The notes beneath the pieces are model-generated. The model searched no databases and was not told where the DNA came from. It saw only the letters and a program-made list of their open reading frames with translations. From Acidobacteriota bacterium (GTDB taxonomy: Bacteria; Acidobacteriota; Polarisedimenticolia; JAPUIV01), in the NCBI GenBank assembly GCA_027296665.1, contig JAPUIV010000046.1:1-8050 (forward strand): a DNA stretch of 8,050 nucleotides, in the 5' to 3' direction. A program made the position numbers and the translations under genes. Below, piece by piece: positions 1-6,149 of this stretch. Each line of letters begins with the position of its first letter. The first letter of the stretch is position 1.

Positions 1-432
1 GGGGGCGAAATCTACATAATCAATCGTTGTAACTGGCACTGTACAAACACTATTGGTGTATCGGGTTGATATTCGCGGTGGGGCCAGAGAGAGGGCGGGG
101 GGTCTGAGTGGGGATGCGTTCATCGCGACGACATCGTGCAACGCAGGGCGATGTGGGGCGATATTTGGGGTGGTTCGAACAGGGTAGACGAAGGTCTGAG
201 ATCGAATCGGCCAGGTCCGTGATTCACCGACGACGGTTGAAACTTCTCTCAAATCTGGGCAAATGTCAGAAATGGAACATAATCGCCTTTACAATTGATG
301 TAAGTTGCTGAGGATAAAGAGGGGGGCCGATGCTTACAAGGCCGTTGCTCCCCCTTGCCGCAATAGAAGGCAATTAGCTTTGTGTTCTATTTATGTCGGT
401 CGGACTTCCTGGGATCGCTTGAACCGCTTGTT
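1..432. other. Gene-poor stretch downstream of the tRNA
   Basis: I see no convincing gene here. The only sizeable open frame (108-311, plus, 67 codons) is rich in Arg and Ser, has no clear Shine-Dalgarno sequence and resembles no family I know. The stretch is visibly more AT-rich than the rest of the window, especially at about 1-70 and 240-410. It lies on the 3' side of the tRNA, where integrating elements often insert. I could not find a second copy of the tRNA 3' end that would mark an attachment site. One possible terminator hairpin is listed separately. Confidence 0.5.
312..356 (-). terminator. Possible terminator for the tRNA transcript
   Basis: Six G/A-rich bases at 320-325 can pair with 350-355 (AGGGGG with CCCCCT). 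Inside that, GGCC at 325-328 could alternatively pair with GGCC at 340-343, with an 11-base loop. Read on the minus strand, the descending arm is followed by a T-rich tail (TCTTTAT at about 313-319), as in an intrinsic terminator. It lies about 77 bases past the tRNA 3' end. The stem is imperfect, with an internal bulge at 344-349, so the call is tentative. Confidence 0.33.
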
Positions 433-508
433 TGGTACGCCTGAAGGGATTTGAACCCCTGACACCCGGCTCCGGAGGCCGGTGCTCTATCCACTGAGCT
501 ACAGGCGC
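433..508 (-). tRNA. tRNA-Arg, anticodon CCG, with encoded CCA
   Basis: Read on the minus strand, this 76-base cloverleaf starts with acceptor GCGCCTG, which pairs with CAGGCGT; the first pair is a G-U wobble. The D arm is GCTC/GAGC. The anticodon stem CCGGC/GCCGG encloses the loop CTCCGGA, giving anticodon CCG, which reads the arginine codon CGG. The T arm contains TTCAAAT. The discriminator base is A and the CCA end is encoded in the DNA (433-435). CGG is a common codon in the GC-rich neighbouring genes, so a dedicated tRNA makes sense. Confidence 0.96.
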
Positions 509-523
509 AAAAAAGACGGTTGG

Positions 524-529
524 AGTATA
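524..529 (-). promoter_or_regulatory. Likely -10 element of the tRNA-Arg promoter
   Basis: On the minus strand this is TATACT. It would start transcription about 9 bases before the tRNA 5' end at 508, a normal short leader for a tRNA. The -35 region is weak: TTCCCC at about 548-553 is the best match. A second TATACT on the same strand at 559-564 is an alternative. Confidence 0.42.
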
Positions 530-560
530 CCACCCGAACCGCCGGCAGGGGAAGGTGGAG

Positions 561-566
561 TATAAT
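561..566 (+). promoter_or_regulatory. Likely -10 element for the proline dehydrogenase pair
   Basis: This is a perfect TATAAT, 47 bases before the TTG start at 614, and it would give a leader of about 40 bases. No good -35 hexamer lies 16-18 bases upstream, so an activator or a weak promoter is implied. The overlapping bases 559-564 read TATACT on the other strand, so the element could serve both directions. Confidence 0.42.
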
Positions 567-613
567 GCGGCGCCGGACCGACACCCAGGTGATATCCGGG
601 AGGGAGTGAGTCT

Positions 614-1567
614 TTGCGCCGATTGATGCCGCTGGTACCGAAATCGATGGTCAAACTCTTCGCGAAACCCTATGTCGCGGGGGACACCCTGGAGAAGGGG
701 ATCGAGGCGGCGCGGACCTTACTCGAGGAGAGGGGAATCCTTACCAGTCTCGACCTGCTGGCCGAGGAGACCCGCAGCTCCGGGGAGGCGGAACAGTTCC
801 TCCAGGTGTACCACCGAATGGTCGACGCATGTGCCGCTTTCCCCGACCCCGCCACCCGGCCCACCGTCTCGATCAAGCCCTCTTCCTTCACCACCCAACC
901 GATGAACGGCACTGGCGGCCATCAGGCACCCGGGAGCGACCGGGCCATCCGGGAGATCGCGGAACACGCCCGGGAGAAGGATGTCCGGTTGACGATTGAC
1001 ATGGAGGATCGCCACTGGACCGACTGGACCCTGGAGATCATCCGCGCGCTTCACCGCGATCGGTTCACTGGCGTGGGAGCGGTTTTGCAAACCCGTTTGC
1101 AAAGAACCGAGTCCGATCTCAGAAATCTGCCGGAAGCATTGCGCGTCCGGATCGTCATCGGGATCTACCGGGAGCCCGCCGAGGTGGCCATCAGCGACAA
1201 GAAAGAGATGAAAGAGCGCATGCTCCGGGGCGCCGAGTATTTACTCAAAAAAGGGCACTTTGTCGAGTTTGCCACCCATGACGAGGAGTACGTGCGGAGG
1301 TTTCTCGAAGAAGTGGTCCCGGCGGCCGGGGCGGGAGGCGACCGTTACGAGGTCCAGATGATCTACGGCGTGCCGCGCAAGAAATTCCAGGATCTCCTGG
1401 TTGCCGGCAAGATCGGAACCCAGGGTGCGGTGCGGGTGCGGGTCTACGTGCCCTTCGCCACCTCATGGGATCACGCCATCGCTTACTGCCGCCGGCGCCT
1501 GATCGAGAACCCCTCCATGGCCTCCGCCGTCGCGAAAAATCTCGGCCGGATCCTCCTCGGCAGGTAA
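614..1567 (+). CDS. Proline dehydrogenase, variant clade
   Basis: This is a 317-aa soluble FAD enzyme that should oxidise L-proline (or a close analogue) to pyrroline-5-carboxylate and pass electrons to quinone. Family landmarks appear in order: SIK (K88), TIDMED (129-132), VLQ (Q159), IYREP (183-188), ATHD (H222), QMIYGVPR (248-255), the strand RVRVYVPF (274-281), and RRR (293-295) in the final helix. In known enzymes that helix supplies the arginines that bind the substrate carboxylate. Length matches monofunctional bacterial enzymes (about 300 aa), and no P5C dehydrogenase domain is fused. The stretch SIKPSSFTT replaces the usual SLKLTQLG type, which marks a divergent subgroup. The TTG start fits a GGGAGG ribosome site at about 598-603. 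ATG at 626 is in frame but lies too far from it. The aldolase follows after 37 bp. Confidence 0.88.
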   Translation: MRRLMPLVPKSMVKLFAKPYVAGDTLEKGIEAARTLLEERGILTSLDLLAEETRSSGEAEQFLQVYHRMVDACAAFPDPATRPTVSIKPSSFTTQPMNGTGGHQAPGSDRAIREIAEHAREKDVRLTIDMEDRHWTDWTLEIIRALHRDRFTGVGAVLQTRLQRTESDLRNLPEALRVRIVIGIYREPAEVAISDKKEMKERMLRGAEYLLKKGHFVEFATHDEEYVRRFLEEVVPAAGAGGDRYEVQMIYGVPRKKFQDLLVAGKIGTQGAVRVRVYVPFATSWDHAIAYCRRRLIENPSMASAVAKNLGRILLGR

Positions 1568-1604
1568 TGATCTTCCCAATCAACCTGGAAAAAAGGGGAA
1601 AGTA

Positions 1605-2240
1605 ATGACGCCGGAGGAATTCCTCGGAAAACTCGAAGCGGAGCGGGCCACCGCGATCATCCGTACTGACGATCAGAAGACCGCCGCCGCGGCGATGAAG
1701 GCGGCGATACGGGGAGGGTTCCGGATCCTGGAATTCACCCTCACCATTCCCGGCGCGTTGGAACTGATCTCGGATTTCTCCAAACGCCCCGAGATCATCA
1801 TCGGCGCCGGCACCGTGTTGCGCCCGGAAGATGCCCAGAATGCCGTCCAGGCCGGGGCGAAGTATCTCGTCTCGCCGGTGATGGACAAGAAGGTGATCGA
1901 GGCGGGTCTTTCCCTCGGGGTCGCGACCATGCCCGGAACCCACACACCGACGGAGATGCTCGAGGCCTACCGGGCCGGTGCCCATCTGCAGAAGGTATTC
2001 CCGGCCGTCGCCGGGGGACCCGACGCCATCCGGGCGATCCTCGGCCCGATGCCCTTTCTTCGCCTGGTGCCAACCAACGGGGTCACCGGCGAGACCGCCG
2101 CGGCCTACCTGCGGGCGGGCGCGTTCTCGGTCGCCTTCGTCGGCTCGCTCTTCCCTCCCGCCGACCTGGCGGCGGAACGATTCGACCGGATCGAGGAACG
2201 GGCCCGGACCTTCCGGAAGATCGTGGAGCAGGTTCAGTGA
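1605..2240 (+). CDS. KDPG/KHG-type class I aldolase (Eda family)
   Basis: The 211-aa protein is a single TIM-barrel of the family that cleaves 2-keto-3-deoxy-6-phosphogluconate or 4-hydroxy-2-oxoglutarate to pyruvate plus an aldehyde. The catalytic glutamate is E43 (LEFTL). The Schiff-base lysine is K130 (LQKVFPA). GAGTV (67-71), SPV (90-92), VPTNGV (155-160) and VGS (179-181, phosphate-site loop) are all present. Length is typical. The arginine that follows the EVTL motif in E. coli Eda is threonine here (T47, in TLTIPG), so the substrate may not be KDPG. Its place just behind proline dehydrogenase suggests that 4-hydroxy-2-oxoglutarate from hydroxyproline is possible, which is inference. 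A GGGG run about 6 bases before ATG acts as a weak ribosome site. It converges with the next gene with a 26-bp gap. Confidence 0.88.
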   Translation: MTPEEFLGKLEAERATAIIRTDDQKTAAAAMKAAIRGGFRILEFTLTIPGALELISDFSKRPEIIIGAGTVLRPEDAQNAVQAGAKYLVSPVMDKKVIEAGLSLGVATMPGTHTPTEMLEAYRAGAHLQKVFPAVAGGPDAIRAILGPMPFLRLVPTNGVTGETAAAYLRAGAFSVAFVGSLFPPADLAAERFDRIEERARTFRKIVEQVQ

Positions 2241-2266
2241 TTTGACAGGGCCGGCGAGCCGCGGAT

Positions 2267-4918
2267 TCAGGAGAGGAATTCGGAACGGATCTTGCGGATG
2301 GCGAAGGGCCCCGGGCACTGCCAGATCAGCCTGGCGACCTCCAGCGGCCGGGCCTTGCCGCGGAGACTGTCCTCCAGCGTGACCAGAAAACTCTGTGAGG
2401 TTTCCGCTTCTTCCGGTTCCATCTCCATCGACCTGATTAATGGACGAAGATTGACCTTCTTGATCCCCTTCCGGGACCGGCGTTCCACCCAGATCTCCGC
2501 CTTTTCCAGTAAATTTTCCGCCCGGAGGCCCAGGTCGGTTGCCTGGGTTGCGCCGTTCCCGATCCGGTAGGTGGATGCGTCCATCTGCGAGTTAAGAGAA
2601 GGAAGATCGAGCGGAACCACCAGGACCTCCAGGATCTTCAATCCCTCCGGCGATACCAGGTTCACCCGTTCCCGGAATGATTCGGGCTTGAGCGGTTGGG
2701 TGACCTCCAGGTCGGCCCATTCCGCCTCCGACTCGACCCCCACCGGCAGGGCGGTGGCGAAGGCCAGCTTCGGATGGGGGGAGAAGCCGAGGGAGAAGGC
2801 CATCGGAATCTCCGCCCGGCGGAACGACCTTTGCATGGCCCGCATGAGCTCCAGGTGGGAGAGAAACCGGAGGGAGCCCGACTTGGTGAACCGGAACCGC
2901 AATCGCCGTACCGGCGGGGAGGAGGCGCGAAGCTGGCCCGAAACCCGGGGCTTGTAAGACTCCAGGACGATCCGATCCTTGGCCAACCCCTCCCGGGTCG
3001 AATGGATCATGCGCACGCAGGGATTTTCCTTCCCCTTGGGAAACCGCCGGATCGGCCCGCAGATGTAACAACGGGCATCGAGGCGGCAATCATGGATCGG
3101 CTTGTTGGCCAGGGTCTTTTCCCATTCCCCCTGGTGAAACTCCTTCCCGATCAGGGAATCGATATGATCCCAGGCCAGGGGGCGCCCGATCGGGATCTCC
3201 CTGAGGTACGGCTCGGGATCGATGCCTGCGTTCTCGAACGCCTGCTTCCAGACATCGATCTTGAGATGCTCGGTCCAACCGTCGAACTTGCACCCCAGCC
3301 GGACCGCCTCCTGCAGCACCCGGCCCAGCCGGCGGTCTCCCCGGGAGAACACCCCCTCCAGGAAGGAGGTCTCGGCGTCGTGATGCCCGAACTTAACGGC
3401 CGACCGGTTCCGCAGCTTCGACCGGAGCAATCGCTGGCGGGCCACCGTCTCCTCGACCGAAATCTGGGCGGCCCATTGGAATGGGGTGTGGGGTTTCGGC
3501 ACGTGGGTCGACACCCCGAGGTTGACCCGCGCCTTCGGGTTCACCCTGCGGCCGCGCCGCAAGATTTCGTTCGTCAGTTCGGCGATGCCGAGGACGTCCT
3601 CTTCGGTCTCGGTCGGCAGGCCGATCATGAAATACAGTTTGATGTGATTCCACCCGCCGGCGAACACCTGTTCCGTTTTCCGGCACAGATCTTCCTGGGT
3701 GATCGGCTTCGAGATGGCGTCGCGCAGCCTCTGGGTTCCCGCCTCCGGCGCGAAGGTCCAGTTCGATCGTTTGTACCCCCCGATCGTTTCCGCCACCGCC
3801 ATATTGAAACCGTCCACCCGCGTGCTCGGCATCGAAACGGAGACGTTGTGCGGCGCGAGTTGTTCGACGGTCTGGGTCACCAGCTCCAGGGAACGGGAAT
3901 AATCGCAGGAGGAAAGCGACATCAGGGTCAGTTCCTCGTATCCGGTCTTCCGCCGGGTCTCTTCGACGATCTTGCCGATCGTCTCCAGCGATCGTTCCCG
4001 CACCGGCCGCGTGATCATCCCCGCCTGACAGAACCGGCAACCCCGCATGCAGCCGCGAAAGATCTCGAGCGACACCCGGTCATGGACCTGTTCGACCCAG
4101 GGGACGATATAGTCGGTGACGTACGGGGTTTTGTCCAGATCGAGCACCAGCCGCTTGCGGACCGCCGATGGAAGTTCCGCCGCGTTCGGTACCGAACCGA
4201 GCCAGCGGGCAATCTCTTCCGATCGATTCTGTTCCAGGAGGCCGGCCGACAGGATCACAACGGTTCGATCGGTGAGGACGCCGGTTTCGAAGCATGATGG
4301 GACATAGACCCCCTCGATCCCGGCGAGGGCGGCGAGTCGTTCCTCCCGCCCCCTCCCCTTCGTTCCCCGCAACGCCTCGACGATATCCAGGACCACTTCC
4401 TCCCCGTCACCGACCACGAACGCGTCGATGAAGTCGGCCATCGGTTCGGGATTGAAGGTGCAGGGGCCGCCGGCGAAGATCAACGGATGGCGGTCATCCC
4501 GATCGGCGGCGCGGATCGGAATTCCGGCGAGATCGATCATATTGATCACATTGGTATAGCAGAGCTCGTATTGCAGGGTGAACCCGATCGCGTCGAAGTC
4601 CCGCAGGGGGCTCTTCGATTCCCACGACCACAGAGGGATCGATTCGCTCCGCATACGGGCCTCCATGTCGAGGGCGGGAGCGTAGGTCCGCTCGCACCAG
4701 ACACCGGCGCAGCGGTTCAGATGGGAATACAGGATCAGGAGGCCGACATTGGCCAGGCCGAGGTCGTACAGGTCGGGGAAAGCCAGGCAGATGCGGAGAT
4801 CGACCTCCCGGAGATCCTTGTGGACGCTGTTCACCTCGCCGCCGAGGTACCGGGCCGGCCGCTCCACCGAGTCCAGAAGACCCCCGTGCAGGATTTTATC
4901 GATGCGGTCCGAAATCAT
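2267..4918 (-). CDS. B12-binding-like radical SAM protein fused to DUF2344
   Basis: This 883-aa protein matches the TIGR03960-type radical SAM family joined to a TIGR03936/DUF2344 domain. Residues 1-230 form a cobalamin-binding-like region (RYLGGEVNS, FPDLYDLGLANVG, FAGGPCTFNPEP, VVGDGEEVV) without the DxHxxG cobalt-ligand motif. The radical SAM core follows, with the 4Fe-4S ligands C290, C294 and C297 (CMRGCRFC). A second cysteine cluster at C611, C617 and C620 may bind another metal. DUF2344 starts near residue 668 (RFRFTKSG, FLSHLELMRAM, GFSPHPKLAFA, LPVGVESEAEW) and runs to the C terminus. Substrate and reaction are unknown for the family. In several bacteria homologues sit beside ribonuclease E/G and ribosomal protein genes, but no such gene is seen here. 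No Shine-Dalgarno sequence precedes the ATG; see the promoter entry. Homology supports this start because RYLGGE lies near the N terminus in relatives. Confidence 0.9.
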   Translation of the reverse strand: MISDRIDKILHGGLLDSVERPARYLGGEVNSVHKDLREVDLRICLAFPDLYDLGLANVGLLILYSHLNRCAGVWCERTYAPALDMEARMRSESIPLWSWESKSPLRDFDAIGFTLQYELCYTNVINMIDLAGIPIRAADRDDRHPLIFAGGPCTFNPEPMADFIDAFVVGDGEEVVLDIVEALRGTKGRGREERLAALAGIEGVYVPSCFETGVLTDRTVVILSAGLLEQNRSEEIARWLGSVPNAAELPSAVRKRLVLDLDKTPYVTDYIVPWVEQVHDRVSLEIFRGCMRGCRFCQAGMITRPVRERSLETIGKIVEETRRKTGYEELTLMSLSSCDYSRSLELVTQTVEQLAPHNVSVSMPSTRVDGFNMAVAETIGGYKRSNWTFAPEAGTQRLRDAISKPITQEDLCRKTEQVFAGGWNHIKLYFMIGLPTETEEDVLGIAELTNEILRRGRRVNPKARVNLGVSTHVPKPHTPFQWAAQISVEETVARQRLLRSKLRNRSAVKFGHHDAETSFLEGVFSRGDRRLGRVLQEAVRLGCKFDGWTEHLKIDVWKQAFENAGIDPEPYLREIPIGRPLAWDHIDSLIGKEFHQGEWEKTLANKPIHDCRLDARCYICGPIRRFPKGKENPCVRMIHSTREGLAKDRIVLESYKPRVSGQLRASSPPVRRLRFRFTKSGSLRFLSHLELMRAMQRSFRRAEIPMAFSLGFSPHPKLAFATALPVGVESEAEWADLEVTQPLKPESFRERVNLVSPEGLKILEVLVVPLDLPSLNSQMDASTYRIGNGATQATDLGLRAENLLEKAEIWVERRSRKGIKKVNLRPLIRSMEMEPEEAETSQSFLVTLEDSLRGKARPLEVARLIWQCPGPFAIRKIRSEFLS

Positions 4919-5151
4919 CCGGGTATTTTATCACGAGAGAACCGGGAAATTACCACTCCACGCCAATTTCCTCCGGGACCAACCCGCCGGTCTGCGGCCA
5001 GAAAGCCGTCGGTCTCCGGCCCGCCGGCCTGCGGCTCATGGTCCTCGAGGCCGTCCAGCGGCAGCCCTCCGGGCTGGGAATCCTGAGGCTCTTCGGACAA
5101 ATCGCCATACGGCCGGGGGGCGCGGTTCCCGACAGGAATGCCCCGAACCAT
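4915..5151 (-). CDS. Doubtful 78-codon ORF overlapping the radical SAM start
   Basis: I do not recognise this frame. It encodes 78 residues rich in Gly, Pro, Asp and Glu (for example DLSEEPQD, HEPQAGGP), so the product would be disordered. It has no membrane segment or signal peptide. Its TGA overlaps the ATG of the radical SAM gene in the form ATGA, a usual mark of translational coupling and the main argument that it is real. Against it, no ribosome site precedes the ATG, a stop lies just upstream, and most of the frame is the left half of an inverted duplication. A TTG at about 5103 lines up with the ATG of a similar small frame in the other half (5222-5329, plus, 35 codons, MSEESQ...). Confidence 0.22.
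   Translation of the reverse strand: MVRGIPVGNRAPRPYGDLSEEPQDSQPGGLPLDGLEDHEPQAGGPETDGFLAADRRVGPGGNWRGVVISRFSRDKIPG
4925..4933 (-). promoter_or_regulatory. Extended -10 placed for a leaderless radical SAM mRNA
   Basis: On the minus strand the bases read TGATAAAAT, an extended -10 element (TGn then TAAAAT, 5 of 6 to consensus). Exactly six bases (ACCCGG) separate the hexamer from the A of the ATG at 4918, so transcription would begin at or next to the start codon. No ribosome site is present, which fits a leaderless message. The -35 region is unrecognisable, as is tolerated with extended -10 promoters. Confidence 0.45.
5016..5099 (-). repeat. Left arm of diverged inverted duplication
   Basis: Read on the minus strand, this arm carries three blocks that recur in the same order on the plus strand in the right arm. 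TGTCCGAAGAG is at 5089-5099, ACGGCCTCGAGGAC is at 5041-5054, and a 25-bp perfect block ending in GGCGGGCCGG is at 5016-5040. Blocks two and three are contiguous here. A weaker direct sub-repeat of the third block lies just outside: 4984-4999 resembles 5021-5036 with two mismatches in 16. Confidence 0.8.
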
Positions 5152-5222
5152 GTTGACAGATCATGATCCGCATGTCCGGTGTCGGTCAAGATCCGGGACC
5201 GTACCCTGATCGGAAGGCGACA

Positions 5223-5355
5223 TGTCCGAAGAGTCGCAAATATGTCCGGCCCTCCCCGGGCCGCCGGGGAACGGCCTCGAGGACTCAGAGCCGGAGATCA
5301 GGTGCACGGTCCCGCACCCAGCAGACTGAACATGAGCCGCAGGCCGGCGGGCCGG
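5223..5355 (+). repeat. Right arm of diverged inverted duplication
   Basis: The three blocks lie on the plus strand at 5223-5233 (11 bp), 5271-5284 (14 bp) and 5331-5355 (25 bp, perfect). The gap between the first two is 37 bases against 34 in the left arm, a difference of one codon. Between the second and third, 46 bases are inserted, including a decayed extra copy of the third block's start near 5284-5300. The first two blocks keep one reading frame (MSEESQ... NGLEDSEPE), and the third is in another. That looks like a decayed coding or repeated segment. Confidence 0.78.
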
Positions 5356-5399
5356 GACCGGGCGAGAATACCAGGGTCGATCCATCCGCCAGGTTTGTG

Positions 5400-5405
5400 T
5401 ATACT
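5400..5405 (+). promoter_or_regulatory. Possible -10 element of the pentapeptide gene
   Basis: This TATACT ends 9 bases before the ATG at 5415, so transcription would start only a few bases upstream of the start codon. The best -35 candidate (about 5376-5381, GTCGAT) is poor. If the promoter is real, the message is leaderless or nearly so, although a GGGA sequence at 5408-5411 could be a weak ribosome site on a longer transcript. Confidence 0.33.
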
Positions 5406-5414
5406 CCGGGAACT

Positions 5415-6143
5415 ATGGCGGCATTGACCAAGGAAGAGATCATTCAGAAGGTGAAGGACGGGGGGAAACTTGCCGGGGAAGACCTCAGCGGCCTCGACCT
5501 GCAGGGTGCGAAACTGATGCGGGTCGACCTCTCCGGCGCCAACCTGCAGGAGACCAGCCTTCCAGGCGCCAAGATGCATCAGGCCAACTTGCAGGGCGCC
5601 AATCTGGCCAAGGCGAACCTGTACGGCGTGTTCCTGAACGGCGCCCGGCTCCAGAAGGCCAACCTCACAGGCGCCGACCTGCACGGCTCCGACCTGAGCA
5701 TGTCGGTCATGAGCGAAGCGGCGCTTCCGGACGCAAACCTCAACGCTTCCAACCTCGGAAACGTGAAACTCGACAAGGCGAACCTCCAGGGAGCCCAGCT
5801 GGAAGAATCGAATCTGACCGGCGCCGACCTCCGCGGGGCGAACCTCCAGGGGGCGAACCTGTACCGGGCCAATCTCCAGGAGGCCGACCTCGAGGGGGCG
5901 AACCTCCAGGGGGCCGACCTCCGCCTCGCCAAGCTGCACCGGGCCAACCTCCGGGGCGCCAACCTCAACCAGGCGAAACTTGCCGGGGCCGACCTTCTCG
6001 AGGCCGACCTCCGCAAGGCGACCCTGCAGGAAACCGATCTCCAGGGGGCAGGCCTGCGCGGCACCGATTTCACGCGCGCCGATCTCGCCGGTGCCAATCT
6101 GGAGGGGGCCGATCGCGACGGCGCCCGGGGTTTCCGCCGCTAG
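5415..6143 (+). CDS. Pentapeptide repeat protein
   Basis: The 242-aa protein begins with a short polar helix (LTKEEIIQKVKDGG, about residues 4-17). From residue 19 to about 236 it consists almost entirely of A(D/N)LxG-type pentapeptides, roughly 40 of them. Such sequences fold as a right-handed four-sided beta helix; about 11 coils are expected. Central positions are nearly all Leu, with occasional Met and Phe. A less regular stretch around residues 94-115 (SDLSMSVMSEAALPDANLN) may form a kink or loop. There is no signal peptide, membrane segment or fused enzyme domain, so a cytosolic scaffold or binding role is likely. Some relatives (Qnr, MfpA) mimic DNA and protect gyrase, but many do not and nothing here proves it. 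ATG 5415 is preferred. The frame is open upstream to 5163, but that part is Arg-rich, repeat-derived and lies ahead of the likely promoter. Confidence 0.9.
   Translation: MAALTKEEIIQKVKDGGKLAGEDLSGLDLQGAKLMRVDLSGANLQETSLPGAKMHQANLQGANLAKANLYGVFLNGARLQKANLTGADLHGSDLSMSVMSEAALPDANLNASNLGNVKLDKANLQGAQLEESNLTGADLRGANLQGANLYRANLQEADLEGANLQGADLRLAKLHRANLRGANLNQAKLAGADLLEADLRKATLQETDLQGAGLRGTDFTRADLAGANLEGADRDGARGFRR
5469..6122 (+). repeat. Tandem 15-bp coding repeats (pentapeptides)
   Basis: The DNA behind the beta helix is a degenerate 15-bp tandem repeat with themes such as GCCAACCTCCAGGGG and GCCGACCTC. Units are most alike at about 5835-5925, where GCGAACCTCCAGGGG recurs almost exactly, which suggests recent duplication of coils there. 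The opposite strand stays open across the whole gene because of this periodicity. Confidence 0.88.
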
Positions 6144-6149
6144 AACCAA

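Larger units (their letters stand above)
4934..5399. other. Long spacer between radical SAM and pentapeptide genes
   Basis: Apart from the inverted duplication and the doubtful 78-codon frame I see no gene here. The middle part (5100-5222) contains a perfect TTGACA at 5153-5158 on the plus strand, but no -10 hexamer at the right distance. The motif ATGTCCG recurs at 5173, 5222 and 5242. The whole spacer is GC-rich and differs little in composition from the flanking genes. Confidence 0.5.

Noticed and set aside
108..311. 67-codon plus-strand ORF
   Set aside because: No ribosome site, no recognisable similarity and an Arg/Ser-rich composition typical of chance frames.
416..432. CGCTTG direct repeat next to the tRNA 3' end as an attachment site
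   Set aside because: Only six bases, immediately adjacent, and not a copy of the tRNA end.
387..584. 65-codon minus-strand ORF over the tRNA
   Set aside because: Its core is simply the tRNA-Arg gene read as protein, a well-known false call.
1245..2318. 357-codon minus-strand ORF opposite the two enzyme genes
   Set aside because: It covers the antisense of two well-supported genes and has no family features.
2696..4297. 533-codon plus-strand ORF inside the radical SAM gene
   Set aside because: Antisense frame kept open by high GC; the minus strand carries clear family motifs.
5153..5158. Perfect TTGACA (-35) on the plus strand
   Set aside because: No -10-like hexamer 15-19 bases downstream.
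5163..5414. 84-codon N-terminal extension of the pentapeptide protein
   Set aside because: Arg- and Pro-rich, derived from the inverted repeat and upstream of the likely promoter; ATG 5415 starts the recognisable cap helix.
5469..6122. CRISPR array
   Set aside because: The regular repeat is coding, has no spacers and translates to pentapeptides.
5298..6149. 283-codon minus-strand ORF opposite the pentapeptide gene
   Set aside because: It is open only because the 15-bp repeats lack stops in that frame; its EVGPLEVR pattern mirrors the plus-strand repeats.
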